Shown here: positions 22,468-32,320 of the stretch, piece by piece
Layout of the letters: every line of letters begins with the position of its first letter
Position numbering within the stretch: the stretch's first letter is position 1
NCBI GenBank assembly: GCA_017450705.1
Contig: JAFSTC010000041.1
Coordinates: forward strand, 1-45,320
DNA length: 45,320 nt
Direction: 5' to 3'
Origin: Lentisphaeria bacterium
Lineage (GTDB): Bacteria; Verrucomicrobiota; Lentisphaeria; Victivallales; Victivallaceae
Notes under the pieces: model-generated
Told to the model about the DNA's origin: nothing
Seen by the model: only the letters and a program-made list of their open reading frames with translations
The model's database searches: none
Translations under genes and position numbers: made by a program

Positions 22468-23800
22468 GGGAGACACTTTCGAAGCGTACACCCTTCTCCG
22501 CAAATGCGGACAGGGCGCCTGCGGCACGGTCTTCCTCGCGGAGAACCGCATCACCCGCCGCCGGGTCGCGCTCAAAATGATCCCTCTCGGCGGACGCACC
22601 TGCGAACGGGAGATCCGGGGACTCACCGCCTATCAGGCGGTCTGCCGCCGCACCAATCTGCTCCAAATCTACCATGTCGGGACCGCGGAAGACGTCCTCT
22701 TTTACACCATGGACGCCGCCGACGACCGGGGCCAAGGGGAAAACTATATCCCCGACACCCTCGCCAACCGCCTCGCTTCCGACGGCTCTCTGCCGCCGGA
22801 GACCGTGCGGCAGATGGCTTCGGATCTGGCGGAGGACCTCGCGCGCCTTCACCGCGCAAATCTGCTGCACCGCGACATCAAGCCCGAAAACATCCTCTGG
22901 ATCGCCGGACGGGCCACGTTGGGCGACATCGGCCTGATCGCCCCGCCCGGCGGGACCGTCCCGGCCGGGACGCCCGGTTTCATGCCCCCCGAAGTGCTGG
23001 CGGGCCTGCGTCCGGCGGCCCCCGCGGACGATTTTTACGCTCTGGCAAGAAGCGTTTACTGCGCGCTGACGGGCTTGCCGCCCGAGAAGTTCCCCTCGCT
23101 CCCGGCCGAACTGGATCTGAAAAAATGCGCCGACCTGATCGCCCTCTACAACAAGTGGGATTCCGGCGCACCGGCCGTTCCGCTCACCCCGTCTCCCGCC
23201 CCGACCCGGCGTTCTTTTCTTTTGAAGATCGCGGCGGCGGTCCTGACGGCGGGGATCCTCGCCGCCCTCCTGTTCATGGCGGGGCGGCGGCCCGTTCCCC
23301 CCGGAATTTCGGCCCCCGTGAAAACACCCCGGCTGGACATCCGCGCCTACGCCCGGGCGGCCCGGGAGCTTGCCGCGCAAAATCCCCCGACCCCCGGGTT
23401 CACCGCCCTGATGCCCGCACTGGATCGGGAAGTCCGCCGCCGGCGGGACCTGCGCACGGCCGCGGAAAACGCCGCGTTTGCCCGGCCCGTTTCCCCCGAG
23501 GACCTGCGCCGCGCCGCCGCGGATCCGAAGCTTGCCCCCCACCCGGAGGCGTATTTGAGGATCCGCCGTTCGGATGAGGCCCGCGCCGAATTCGACCGGA
23601 AATTCGCGGACGACCCCGTGCACCTTTACTTTGCCGCCGCCGACCGCATCGCCTGCGAACTCGCCCGCATCGAAGCGCTGGCGGCGACGCCGGGGTTGGA
23701 TCTCGCCGACTTTTCCCGGGATCTGGAAAAACTCCGCGGCGACTTCTCCCTCCGCCGGGAAATGGAACGCCGTCTTCTCAAGGAAGGCGTCTCGCGGTAA
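22454..23800 (+). CDS. Membrane Ser/Thr protein kinase paired with the ECF sigma factor
   Basis: A 448-aa protein with a Hanks-type kinase domain in residues 10-240: glycine loop GQGACGTV, ATP-binding Lys41 in VALKMI, catalytic HRDIKPEN (His139), and DIG instead of the usual DFG. A single membrane segment lies at about 256-278 (AAAVLTAGILAALLFMAG), followed by a charged, Arg/Ala-rich extracytoplasmic domain of about 170 residues that I do not recognise and that is probably the sensor. The start is TTG 22454, preceded by GGAG, overlapping the sigma gene by 14 bp, so production is coupled. Likely role: to sense an envelope signal and phosphorylate the sigma factor. Confidence 0.82.
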   Translation: MTCREGDTFEAYTLLRKCGQGACGTVFLAENRITRRRVALKMIPLGGRTCEREIRGLTAYQAVCRRTNLLQIYHVGTAEDVLFYTMDAADDRGQGENYIPDTLANRLASDGSLPPETVRQMASDLAEDLARLHRANLLHRDIKPENILWIAGRATLGDIGLIAPPGGTVPAGTPGFMPPEVLAGLRPAAPADDFYALARSVYCALTGLPPEKFPSLPAELDLKKCADLIALYNKWDSGAPAVPLTPSPAPTRRSFLLKIAAAVLTAGILAALLFMAGRRPVPPGISAPVKTPRLDIRAYARAARELAAQNPPTPGFTALMPALDREVRRRRDLRTAAENAAFARPVSPEDLRRAAADPKLAPHPEAYLRIRRSDEARAEFDRKFADDPVHLYFAAADRIACELARIEALAATPGLDLADFSRDLEKLRGDFSLRREMERRLLKEGVSR

Positions 23801-23854
23801 AACCTCTATGCGGAAGGCACTTGCGCTTGCGGGAGCCGGGGAGGCGCTGGCGCC

Positions 23855-23906
23855 GGCCGAACGTCGGCTCCGGTGTAACTGCGGCTTGCCCTTCGGGGAG
23901 CCGCAG
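23855..23906. repeat. Shared palindromic modules in the second gap
   Basis: 23855-23883 is the inverted counterpart of 12354-12381. 23879-23906 is an exact copy of the 28-nt hairpin at 12286-12313. The two modules are fused here but separate and differently oriented in the first gap. Confidence 0.6.
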
Positions 23907-23985
23907 GAAAGGGCGGTCATGTTTCTGTCCGGCGCGTCCCCGCAAGGGCAACGCGCCGTTATACGCCAGAGGGTGCTGCCCGCCG

Positions 23986-24301
23986 CGATTTTCTTTCCCC
24001 CTTCACCCCCTATCTTCTCTGTTACTCGCGCAAGATGGACCTGGCAAAAACAGCGACGCCGGATTGGTGATGCATTGCAAAAATGGCGGGACTGGCGGTT
24101 TCGAGGGGCGTACCCTTCTGCGGTACACCCCGAGGAAACGGCTGTTTCGCTCTTTTGCAAGGCGCGCCAAGACAAGTCGGGGATTTTGACTGGGCCATCA
24201 ATACCCCGTATGGTGACAGCGAAACCGCTGCGGTTTTATTTACCGCTGGGCCGTCCGACGGCAAGCCTCTCGACGATTTCGTTGCCCGCGGGCAGCGGTA
24301 A
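23986..24301. repeat. 317-bp interspersed repeat, copy 2 (316 bp)
   Basis: The second copy of the element at 11345-11661, same orientation, 12.6 kb away. The frame from ATG 24083 (72 codons) ends at the terminal TAA of the repeat. Both copies lie between a regulatory or enzyme gene and a promoter, and both are flanked by the same smaller palindromes and ACCTCAT heptamers. Confidence 0.8.
24075..24160. repeat. TTGCAAAA-ended palindromic element 4 (inside the second 317-bp repeat)
   Basis: Same 86-bp palindrome as 11434-11519, with ends TTGCAAAA (24075-24082) and TTTTGCAA (24153-24160) and the GTACC/GGTAC tip conserved. Confidence 0.7.
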
Positions 24302-24330
24302 CTCCCACCCGGCCCGTTTCCGGGCAGTTC

Positions 24331-24381
24331 ATCTCTCATCTCTCATCTCTTTTACCTTATACCTCATACCTCATACCTCTT
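24331..24381. repeat. Heptamer arrays ATCTCTC and ACCTCAT abutting the tig promoter
   Basis: ATCTCTC twice and ATCTCTT (24331-24351), then ACCTTAT, ACCTCAT twice and ACCTCTT (24354-24381). The last unit overlaps the -35 hexamer of the trigger factor promoter by two bases. Confidence 0.75.
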
Positions 24382-24408
24382 GTAAAAGTCCGTTGCCCGT
24401 GCTATATT
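24380..24408 (+). promoter_or_regulatory. Promoter of tig-clpP-clpX
   Basis: TTGTAA (24380-24385), exact 17-bp spacer, TATATT (24403-24408); 82 bp ahead of ATG 24490. Confidence 0.7.
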
Positions 24409-24489
24409 ATATACTTGCAGTATTGTGCGAAGATTTTTGAAAGTCAGCAGAAAACATTTTCTGGAAATAGAGAAAGGCATCGGTTCAAA

Positions 24490-25794
24490 ATGGCGAAGAA
24501 ACTTTCCATCAGTCTTGAGGTCAAAGCGCCGCAGACCTGCGTGCGGGAACTTGAGTTCAAAGTGAGTGCGGATCAGCTCCGGGCGGAGTCCGACCGGGCG
24601 GCGGCCGCCTTCGCGGGCGTGGTCCAGATCCCGGGTTTCCGCGCGGGCAAGGCCCCCATGGGCATGGTCAAAAGCAAGTACGCTTCCGAGATCGCAGGCG
24701 AGCTCCGCAGCCGCGTCCTCTCCGCCGCCTTCGAGAAAGTCGGCGAGCAGAAGGATCTGGACGTCCTGACCCTGGTTTTCAAAGAGCCCGTGGGCGAGAT
24801 CGATCCCGGCAAAGATCTGACCTTCACCTTCGAGGCCAACGTGGCCCCCGAGATCGATCCCGGCGATTACAAGAGCATCAAGGTCGAGATCCCGCTGGAC
24901 GCCGTCGAGGAGAGCGCCATTGACGAGCGCATCGACTTCTACCGCTCCATGTACGGCTCCTACGCCTCCGTGGACGAGCCCGCAAAAGCGGAGGACATGC
25001 TCAAGGTGGACTACTCCAGCGATTTCGTTCCCGCCGAGGACGCCACGGCCTCCGTCAAGCGTCAGGCCGGCGCCTCCGACACCTTCGTGTGGCTCAATGA
25101 ACCCGAGACCATCCCCGGCGTCATCGCCGCCCTCACCGGCGCGAAAAAGGACGGCGAGTACGAGTTCAAGGCCGAGTATCCCGCCGACTACCGCGAAGCC
25201 GCCCTCGCCGGCAAGACCGTGGCCTACAAGGTGAAGGTCAAGGACGTCCAGCGCCGCTCCAAGCTGGACGACGCTGCCCTGATCGAGAAGCTCCGGGTCA
25301 AGTCCCTGGACGAGCTCCGCGACACGCTGCGCAAGGCCATGGAGCGCGACAACGAACAGGCCCGCCGCACCAAGGCCGCCGACGCCGTCTACAAGCGTCT
25401 GGACGAGATGGCCGGCGACTTCGAACTGCCCCCCGCCCTGCTCTCGGAGGAGATCGGCAAAGAGGTGCAGAAGGCCGCCCGCGCCCAGGTGAAGAGCGAA
25501 GAGGATGCCGAAAAGTTCAAGAAGGAGATCGACGCCAAGCGCGCCGAGGCCGAACCCGCCGCCCGCACCGCATTGCGCCGCAGTCTGATCCTTCGCAAGA
25601 TCGCGAAACTCGAAAACATCTCCGTGGGCGACTCCGAGCTGGAGGCCCAGCTGGCCATGATGAGCTACCAGTACGGCTGCAAGGCCAGCGAGCTCAAGAG
25701 CATGATGGAGAAAAACGGCGCCATCGACGAATTCCGCGCCGACATCGCCAACGCCAAGGTGCTGGACAAACTCGTGGAAAGCGCCCTGAAGTAG
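24490..25794 (+). CDS. tig: Trigger factor, ribosome-bound chaperone and prolyl isomerase
   Basis: A 434-aa protein of normal family length. The N-terminal ribosome-binding domain contains the signature [12 protein letters not shown], here [14 protein letters not shown] (the GFRxGKxP loop docks on ribosomal protein L23). The middle part (about 150-240) corresponds to the FKBP-like isomerase domain. It is weakly conserved, as often outside Proteobacteria. The C-terminal part is long, helical and rich in Lys, Glu and Ala, forming the chaperone cradle. ATG 24490 fits the family start; the upstream open frame runs through the promoter. clpP and clpX follow in the order commonly seen in bacteria. 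Confidence 0.92.
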   Translation: MAKKLSISLEVKAPQTCVRELEFKVSADQLRAESDRAAAAFAGVVQIPGFRAGKAPMGMVKSKYASEIAGELRSRVLSAAFEKVGEQKDLDVLTLVFKEPVGEIDPGKDLTFTFEANVAPEIDPGDYKSIKVEIPLDAVEESAIDERIDFYRSMYGSYASVDEPAKAEDMLKVDYSSDFVPAEDATASVKRQAGASDTFVWLNEPETIPGVIAALTGAKKDGEYEFKAEYPADYREAALAGKTVAYKVKVKDVQRRSKLDDAALIEKLRVKSLDELRDTLRKAMERDNEQARRTKAADAVYKRLDEMAGDFELPPALLSEEIGKEVQKAARAQVKSEEDAEKFKKEIDAKRAEAEPAARTALRRSLILRKIAKLENISVGDSELEAQLAMMSYQYGCKASELKSMMEKNGAIDEFRADIANAKVLDKLVESALK

Positions 25795-25831
25795 TTTTCC
25801 CGCAATACCGAAACTGAGGAGGAACGCCCGT

Positions 25832-26446
<615 letters not shown>

Positions 26447-26458
26447 CGGGATTCTCTC

Positions 26459-27754
26459 ATGTCGGAGAAAAAGAACCAGTTCGTCTGCGCGTTCTGCGGA
26501 CGCAATTCACGCCAGAGCAAGGAGTTGTTCATCCCCAGCATGTACGAGGGGCTGGCGATCTGCTCGGAGTGTTCCCGCAAGGTCTCCGAAGTCATGCGCG
26601 AAGCGGAGACCGCCCGGGCCGGCAAACCCGCCCCGCTCAAGCTGGAGGTGCCTTCCCCCGCGGCGATCCGGGAAGAGCTGGATAAATATGTCATCGGTCA
26701 GGACGCGGCCAAAAAGACTTTGGCCGTCGCCGTCCACAACCATTACAAGCGCATCAAGACCGTTCTCGACGCCCGCTCGGGCGGCGGCGGGGCGGAGGAT
26801 CCCTTTGCCGACGTGGAGCTCGACAAGAGCAACGTGCTTCTGCTGGGCCCCACGGGCTGCGGCAAGACCCTGCTGGCCCGGACCCTGGCCAAGATGCTGG
26901 ACGTGCCCTTCGCCATCAGCGACGCCACCACCATCACGGAGGCCGGATATGTGGGCGAGGACGTGGAGAACATCCTCCTCAGGCTCTATCAGGCCGCCGA
27001 CGGCGACATGGCACGGACCCAGATCGGCATCATCTACATCGACGAGATAGACAAGATCTCCCGCAAGAGCGAGAACGCCTCCATCACCCGGGACGTTTCC
27101 GGCGAGGGGGTGCAGCAGGCCCTGCTCAAGATCATCGAGGGGACCGTGGCCAACGTGCCGCCCCAGGGCGGACGCAAGCATCCCCAGCAGGAGTGTCTGC
27201 ACATCGACACCACCAACATCCTTTTCATCTGCGGCGGCGCGTTCGTCGGGCTCGACAAGATCATCCGCCGCCGCTGCGGCAAACAGGTGCTGGGCTTCAA
27301 GCGTCTGGTGGACGACGAAGCCGTTTCCGTCGCCGAAGAAAACGAGAAACTGGCGAAAAATCCCCTCGAGCGCTGCGAACCCGCCGATCTCGTCCGGTTC
27401 GGACTGATCCCGGAGCTCGTGGGACGCATGCCGGTCATCGCCTCCCTGACGCCTCTTGACCGGGACGATCTGGCAAGGGTCCTGACCGAGCCCAAGAACG
27501 CGCTTGTCAAGCAGTACCAGCGGCTGCTGGCCATGGAAAAGGTGGATCTGGAATTCACGCCCGACGCGCTGACCGCGCTGGCCGATCAGGCCATCGACCG
27601 GGGCACGGGCGCCCGGGGCCTGCGCGCCATCATGGAAAATCTGATGCTCGACGTCATGTACGACGCGCCCGGAGGTCCCGGGGGCGTGTGCCGGATCGAC
27701 GCCGACGTCGTCAAAGGACTCAAGGCCGCCGCGGTCAAACGCGCCGGGAAGTGA
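26459..27754 (+). CDS. clpX: ATP-dependent Clp protease, unfoldase subunit
   Basis: A 431-aa AAA+ unfoldase. The N-terminal zinc-binding domain has FCAFCGRNS and ICSEC, giving four Cys (in ORF order FVCAFCGRN and LAICSEC). The AAA+ core has Walker A GPTGCGKT, the pore loop GYVGEDVE, Walker [10 protein letters not shown] and sensor II GARGLRA. The IGF-type ClpP-binding loop is expected around residue 270, where the sequence reads QVLGFKR, so the canonical IGF tripeptide is LGF here. The stop overlaps the ATG of a kinase-like gene by one base. Confidence 0.95.
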   Translation: MSEKKNQFVCAFCGRNSRQSKELFIPSMYEGLAICSECSRKVSEVMREAETARAGKPAPLKLEVPSPAAIREELDKYVIGQDAAKKTLAVAVHNHYKRIKTVLDARSGGGGAEDPFADVELDKSNVLLLGPTGCGKTLLARTLAKMLDVPFAISDATTITEAGYVGEDVENILLRLYQAADGDMARTQIGIIYIDEIDKISRKSENASITRDVSGEGVQQALLKIIEGTVANVPPQGGRKHPQQECLHIDTTNILFICGGAFVGLDKIIRRRCGKQVLGFKRLVDDEAVSVAEENEKLAKNPLERCEPADLVRFGLIPELVGRMPVIASLTPLDRDDLARVLTEPKNALVKQYQRLLAMEKVDLEFTPDALTALADQAIDRGTGARGLRAIMENLMLDVMYDAPGGPGGVCRIDADVVKGLKAAAVKRAGK

Positions 27755-28845
27755 TGGGAACCATTGACAACGCCTCCTCCGGGAAGACGCTGATCGTAAC
27801 GCAGTCGTCCGATTCCGGTCCGGCGGGGAGCGGCGGATTTTTCGCGCGGCTCCCCCTCAAGCCTCAGGACAGATACAAGTTCATCCGCAGTATCGGATTC
27901 GGGGGCATGAAGGGTGTCCTGCTGGTCCACGACCGCGACACCGACCGCGAAATGGCCATGGCGATCATGCCGGATTTCCGCGAGCGCAGCGCCGCGGAGC
28001 TGGAGCGTTTCGCCCGGGAGGCCTATCTCACCGCCAGTCTGGAGCATCCCGGGATCGTTCCCGTCTACGACATCGGCATCGACAGTTCCGGGTCGCCTTT
28101 CTTCACCATGAAGTATCTGCCCGGTCTCTCGCTGGAGACGCTGCTCCAGCGCCTGAAGCGGGGAGATGCCCGGGAACTGAAGGAGTTCCCCCTCTCCCGG
28201 CTGCTGCTCATTTTCATCCGCATCTGCAACGCGGTGGGTTTTGCCCACTCCCGGGGCGTCTGCCACCTGGATCTCAAACCGGCCAATGTGAAGATCGGCG
28301 ACTTCGGCGAGACCTTCGTCCTCGACTGGGGCCTGGCCTGCCGGCTGGATGAAGACGGCTCCATCGCCCAGGATCTGGACGGCATGCGCGGAACGCCCGG
28401 CTTCATGGCGCCGGAGCAGTTCGACATGCGCAGCGGCTTCTCCCCCGGCGTCCGCAGCGACATCTTCTCTCTGGGGGCGATCCTCTATTCGATCCTGGCG
28501 CTGGAGACGCCTTTCGGCAAGGGATCCATGGAGGAGATCGCCCGCCTGACCGTCTCGGGACGGATCCCCAGACCCTCGAAGCGGGCGCCCGAGTTCTGGA
28601 CCGTCCCCTCCTCCCTCGAGGCCGTGGCCCTCAAGGCCATGTCGCCCCACCCCCTGGACCGCTACAGCAGCGTGAGAGACCTCCGGGACGACATCAGCGC
28701 CTTCTCCGCCGGTTTCGCGACGAGGGCGGAACGGGCCTCCACCTTCAGGCGGTCGCGGCTGTTCGTCGTCCGCCACTATCTTCTCATCATCATACTGATC
28801 CTGCTGCTGCTCCTGGTGTGGCAGCTGACCGAGGATCTTTTCTGA
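27754..28845 (+). CDS. Tail-anchored Ser/Thr kinase-like protein, probable pseudokinase
   Basis: A 363-aa protein. The kinase domain covers about residues 40-320, with IGFGGMKG in place of the glycine loop. Where related kinases read REVALKVL this one reads REMAMAIM, so the ATP-anchoring Lys is Ala70. The catalytic loop is HLDLKPANV (Asp173 kept, HRD to HLD), and DFG is DWG (191-193). A very hydrophobic C-terminal segment (IIILILLLLLVW) five residues from the end anchors it in the membrane with no outer domain. It starts at ATG 27754 overlapping the clpX stop, so it is co-expressed with the protease. It may be an inactive regulator or adaptor; an active enzyme with a displaced Lys is possible. 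Confidence 0.78.
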   Translation: MGTIDNASSGKTLIVTQSSDSGPAGSGGFFARLPLKPQDRYKFIRSIGFGGMKGVLLVHDRDTDREMAMAIMPDFRERSAAELERFAREAYLTASLEHPGIVPVYDIGIDSSGSPFFTMKYLPGLSLETLLQRLKRGDARELKEFPLSRLLLIFIRICNAVGFAHSRGVCHLDLKPANVKIGDFGETFVLDWGLACRLDEDGSIAQDLDGMRGTPGFMAPEQFDMRSGFSPGVRSDIFSLGAILYSILALETPFGKGSMEEIARLTVSGRIPRPSKRAPEFWTVPSSLEAVALKAMSPHPLDRYSSVRDLRDDISAFSAGFATRAERASTFRRSRLFVVRHYLLIIILILLLLLVWQLTEDLF

Positions 28846-28848
28846 ACC

Positions 28849-29994
28849 ATGGCCTCCCGTGAGACAGCGGAGATCCGCAACTTCGCCTTCGGCGGGGAGG
28901 CCTTTGGCCTTCTCCCTTCGGGCAAGGGGTGTTTCGTCCGCGGCGCGGTCCCCGGGGAACGGGTCGCCGTCGAGATCGTCTCGGAGCACGCCCGGTTCGT
29001 CCGGGCGAAACTCGTCGCCGTGGAGACCCCCGATCCCCGGCGCATCGCGCCCGCGTGCCCCTTTGCCGCACAGTGTCCCGGATGCTCCTTCGGCCACGTT
29101 TCACCCGAAAACGAACTTCTTTGGAAGCAGGAGATCTTTGCGCGCTTCATGGCCGGCGCGGGGGCGCCCGAAGAGGCGATCCGGCCCCCCTGCGCCGAAC
29201 CGGCGCGCTTCGGCTGGCGCAACAAACTGCATCTGGCCGTCGAAAACGGCGTCACGGGATACCGCGGCGAGGACAATCACTCCCTGGTCCCCGTGAACGC
29301 CTGTCTGCTGGCCGTACCGGAGATCAACGCCGCGCTGGAAAAGACCGATGCCGCCGGGTGCGATGCCGTCGAACTGCGCCACACGCCCCGCGACGGCGTC
29401 CTGCGGCTCGACGGAAACAACAGGGAGAAGATTTTGTCCGACACGCTGCCGGGCTTCGGCGATTTTCCCGTCCCCGCGGGGGCGTTTTTCCAGACCAATC
29501 CCGCCGTGGCGGCCCTGCTGGCGGAAGACGTGATACGGCTCATCCGCGAAAGCGGCGGGGAGGAGCTGACCGAGCTGCACTGCGGCGTCGGCGTGTTCTC
29601 GCTGTGCGCCGCGGAAAGGCTCCCCGGCCTGACGGCGGCGGGGGCCGAGATCACCGCCTCTTCCGTCGTCTGTGCCCGCCGGGCCGCCGGGGAGCGGGGA
29701 CTCTCTTCGAGATGCCGCTTCTTTCACCGGGACGCCGCCTCGTTCTACCGCGAGAGGAAAAAAGTTCCTCTTCTGCTGGCCGACCCGCCCCGGGGCGGAC
29801 TGGACAAGGGCCTTCTCCGGGAGATCGTCCGGCGGCCCCCCGAAAATATGATCTACGTCTCCTGCGCGCCGGACACGCTCCAGCGGGACATCAAAATCCT
29901 CCGTTCCTCCGGCGCGCAAATCGTCTCGACCCGGCTTTTCAACATGTTCCCCGCGACGGCCCATTTCGAATCCCTGACGCTTCTGCGGTGGTAA
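28849..29994 (+). CDS. TrmA/RlmD-family RNA 5-methyluridine methyltransferase
   Basis: A 381-aa enzyme. The N-terminal TRAM domain (about 1-60) is followed by an Fe-S cluster motif CPFAAQCPGCSFGH with a fourth Cys in VNACLLA. The methyltransferase core has FFQTNPAV, the SAM loop LHCGVGVFSL, LADPPRGGLD and the catalytic Cys in YVSCAPDTLQRD. The final block LFNMFPATAHFESLTLL matches the family end. It methylates uridine C5 in tRNA or 23S rRNA; which one (TrmA, RlmC, RlmD) cannot be decided. Three bases separate it from the kinase-like gene. Confidence 0.87.
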   Translation: MASRETAEIRNFAFGGEAFGLLPSGKGCFVRGAVPGERVAVEIVSEHARFVRAKLVAVETPDPRRIAPACPFAAQCPGCSFGHVSPENELLWKQEIFARFMAGAGAPEEAIRPPCAEPARFGWRNKLHLAVENGVTGYRGEDNHSLVPVNACLLAVPEINAALEKTDAAGCDAVELRHTPRDGVLRLDGNNREKILSDTLPGFGDFPVPAGAFFQTNPAVAALLAEDVIRLIRESGGEELTELHCGVGVFSLCAAERLPGLTAAGAEITASSVVCARRAAGERGLSSRCRFFHRDAASFYRERKKVPLLLADPPRGGLDKGLLREIVRRPPENMIYVSCAPDTLQRDIKILRSSGAQIVSTRLFNMFPATAHFESLTLLRW

Positions 29995-30019
29995 AGTCCG
30001 GGCGGAGCGGAAAAGAAAA

Positions 30020-30048
30020 TTGCAAAGTTCGCAAATCCAAGGTATATT
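30020..30048 (+). promoter_or_regulatory. Promoter of the rhaA operon
   Basis: TTGCAA (30020-30025), exact 17-bp spacer, TATATT (30043-30048); 35 bp ahead of ATG 30084. No clear operator palindrome is seen. Confidence 0.7.
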
Positions 30049-30083
30049 AAAGGAAGATACTGATTTTCACGGGAGAAGGTGAC

Positions 30084-31325
30084 ATGAAGGCATTCGATCT
30101 GGCGAAAGAGGTCTATGCGGCATTGGGCGTCGACGTCGAGTCCGCTCTCGGCCGCGTGAACGAAATACCGGTCAGCATCCACTGCTGGCAGGGCGACGAT
30201 GTCAACGGGTTCGAGAACGACAGCGCCCTGGACGGCGGCATCGCGGTGACGGGCCACCATCCCGGCCGGGCCCGGAACGCCGACGAACTCAGGTCCGATC
30301 TGGATGAAGTGTGGAAACTCGTCCCCGGTCCGAAACGGCTGAACATCCACGCCATCTACGCGGAAACGGGCGGCAAAAAAGTCAGCCGGGACGAGCTGAC
30401 GATCGATCACTTCTCGCGGTGGATCGACTGGGCCAAATCCAGCGGCTCGGGCCTGGACTTCAACCCCACGTGTTTCTCTCATCCCCTGGCCTCGGAGGGC
30501 TTCACCGTCTCCAGTCCCGACGCGGGGGTCCGGGATTTCTGGATCCGCCACTGCATCGCCTGCCGGGAGATCGCCGCGGCCATGGGACGGATCCTCAAAA
30601 ATCCCTGCGTGACCAACTTCTGGTTCCCCGACGGCTTCAAGGACACCCCCTACGACCGGCTCGCCGCCCGGGAGCGGCTGCGCGGCGCGCTGGACGAGAT
30701 CTTCGAAAAGGAGATCCCCCGCGAATACAACCTGGACGCCGTGGAGTCCAAACTTTTCGGCATCGGCGCCGAAAGCTGCACCGTGGGCTCCCACGAGTTC
30801 TACATGGGATACGCCGTGAGCCGCGGCAAACTGCTCTGCCTCGACGCGGGCCACTTCCACCCCACCGAGGTCATCTCCGACAAAATTTCCAGCTGTCTGC
30901 TCTATCTGGACGAGATCCTTCTGCACGTGAGCCGGGGCGTCCGCTGGGACAGCGACCACGTGGTGACGCTGAACGACGAGCTTCTGGCCATCGCCCAGGA
31001 GATCATCCGCCACGGTTTCGACAAAAGAGTCCACATCGGGCTGGATTACTTCGACGGCTCCATCGACCGCATCGCCGCGTGGGCCGTCGGCGGCCGCAAC
31101 ATGCGCAAGGCCCTGCTCCAGGCCGCGCTGGAGCCCGCATCCCTGCTCCGGGCGGCGGAGGAGAGCGGCGATAACGCCCGCCGTCTGGCCCTCCTCGAGG
31201 AGTGCCGGACCCTGCCCTTCGCCCCCGTCTGGGAGGAGTTCTGCCGCCGCTGCGGCGTCCCCGGTTCCTTCGACTGGTACGCCGAGATCGAACGCTACCG
31301 GAAAGACGTGACTTCGAAACGGTGA
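30084..31325 (+). CDS. rhaA: L-rhamnose isomerase
   Basis: RhaA converts L-rhamnose to L-rhamnulose, the first step of rhamnose breakdown. The 413-aa length is typical. Recognisable segments are [41 protein letters not shown], the metal-binding [12 protein letters not shown], and [21 protein letters not shown] ribosome site precedes ATG 30084. No rhaB, rhaD or transporter is adjacent; instead folE follows with overlap. The large rhamnogalacturonan-lyase-like gene at 37798-41355 would provide a rhamnose source. Confidence 0.95.
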   Translation: MKAFDLAKEVYAALGVDVESALGRVNEIPVSIHCWQGDDVNGFENDSALDGGIAVTGHHPGRARNADELRSDLDEVWKLVPGPKRLNIHAIYAETGGKKVSRDELTIDHFSRWIDWAKSSGSGLDFNPTCFSHPLASEGFTVSSPDAGVRDFWIRHCIACREIAAAMGRILKNPCVTNFWFPDGFKDTPYDRLAARERLRGALDEIFEKEIPREYNLDAVESKLFGIGAESCTVGSHEFYMGYAVSRGKLLCLDAGHFHPTEVISDKISSCLLYLDEILLHVSRGVRWDSDHVVTLNDELLAIAQEIIRHGFDKRVHIGLDYFDGSIDRIAAWAVGGRNMRKALLQAALEPASLLRAAEESGDNARRLALLEECRTLPFAPVWEEFCRRCGVPGSFDWYAEIERYRKDVTSKR

Positions 31326-31330
31326 ACGCC

Positions 31331-31870
31331 ATGCAGGATTTGATCCGACAGATGATCGCCGCCCTCGGGGAGGACCCCGACCGGCAGGGTTTGCAGAAAA
31401 CGCCGGAACGCGTGGAAAAAAGTCTGCAGTTCCTCACCCGCGGCTACAGTCAGAAACTGGAAGACGTGGTCAACGGCGCGCTCTTCGACGCCGTCTCCGA
31501 CGACATGATCATCGTGCGCGACATAGAGTTCTTCAGTCTGTGCGAGCACCATCTGCTGCCCTTCTTCGGCAAGTGCCACGTGGGGTACATCCCCAAAAAG
31601 AAGATCCTCGGCCTCAGCAAGGTGGCCCGGATCGTCGACATGTTTGCCCGCAGGCTCCAGATCCAGGAGCGCATGACAAGCCAGATCGCCACGGCGCTCA
31701 TGGACATCCTCGACGCCGAGGGCGTGGGGGTGGTCATCGAAGCCCAGCATCTGTGCATGCAGATGCGCGGGGTGGAAAAGCAGAACTCCGTGACGACCAC
31801 GAGCTCCATGCAGGGCAGTTTCCGCGCCAGTCTGGCCACCCGGAACGAGTTCACAAGGCTGATCCGATGA
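31331..31870 (+). CDS. folE: GTP cyclohydrolase I
   Basis: FolE converts GTP to dihydroneopterin triphosphate for folate (or queuosine-type) synthesis. The 179-aa protein has [18 protein letters not shown], supplying zinc ligands Cys and His, a third Cys in [10 protein letters not shown], and the [10 protein letters not shown] and QERMTSQIA motifs. ATG 31331 is preceded by GGTGA. An in-frame GTG at 31322 overlaps the rhaA stop (GTGA) and is a credible alternative adding three residues. The stop overlaps the next start. Confidence 0.95.
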   Translation: MQDLIRQMIAALGEDPDRQGLQKTPERVEKSLQFLTRGYSQKLEDVVNGALFDAVSDDMIIVRDIEFFSLCEHHLLPFFGKCHVGYIPKKKILGLSKVARIVDMFARRLQIQERMTSQIATALMDILDAEGVGVVIEAQHLCMQMRGVEKQNSVTTTSSMQGSFRASLATRNEFTRLIR

Positions 31871-32319
31871 GGGCTCTGGTCCAGCGCGTCACCTCCGGTC
31901 AGGTGGACGTCAGGGAGCCCGGCGGCGCCGTGCGCACCGCCGGGCGGATCGGACCGGGCCTGGTGGTTTTTTTCGGCGTCTCCGTCGGCGACGAGCTGCC
32001 GACGGCGGAGAAACTCGCCGAAAAATGCGCCCGCCTGAGGTGCTTCGAGGACGAACAGGGCAAGATCAATCTCGACATCCGGCAGACGGGAGGCGCGATC
32101 CTGGTCGTGTCGCAGTTCACTCTCTATGCGGATACCTCCCGGGGCAACCGCCCCTCCTTCTCGGGCGCGGCCCGGCCGGATCTGGCCGTTCCCTGCTACG
32201 AACGGTTCGTCTCCGCCCTGCGGCAGCTGGGGATCCCCGTCGAAACGGGGGAGTTCGGCGCGGACATGCTGGTCTCCATCCGAAACGACGGTCCCGTGAC
32301 TTTGATGCTGGAGCTGTGA
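31867..32319 (+). CDS. dtd: D-aminoacyl-tRNA deacylase
   Basis: Dtd removes D-amino acids (and Gly from tRNA-Ala) mischarged on tRNA. It is 150 aa long, as usual, and starts [11 protein letters not shown]. The catalytic SQFTLYAD motif and the cross-subunit loop near the end, here NDGPVTLML (family NxGPVT), are both present. It overlaps folE by ATGA and is followed 1 bp later by the O-antigen-ligase-like gene. Confidence 0.94.
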   Translation: MRALVQRVTSGQVDVREPGGAVRTAGRIGPGLVVFFGVSVGDELPTAEKLAEKCARLRCFEDEQGKINLDIRQTGGAILVVSQFTLYADTSRGNRPSFSGAARPDLAVPCYERFVSALRQLGIPVETGEFGADMLVSIRNDGPVTLMLEL

Positions 32320-32320
32320 C

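Noticed and set aside
22427-24175. 582-aa minus-strand frame spanning the kinase and the second repeat
   Set aside because: It runs antisense through the kinase and across noncoding repeats, a typical GC-rich artefact.
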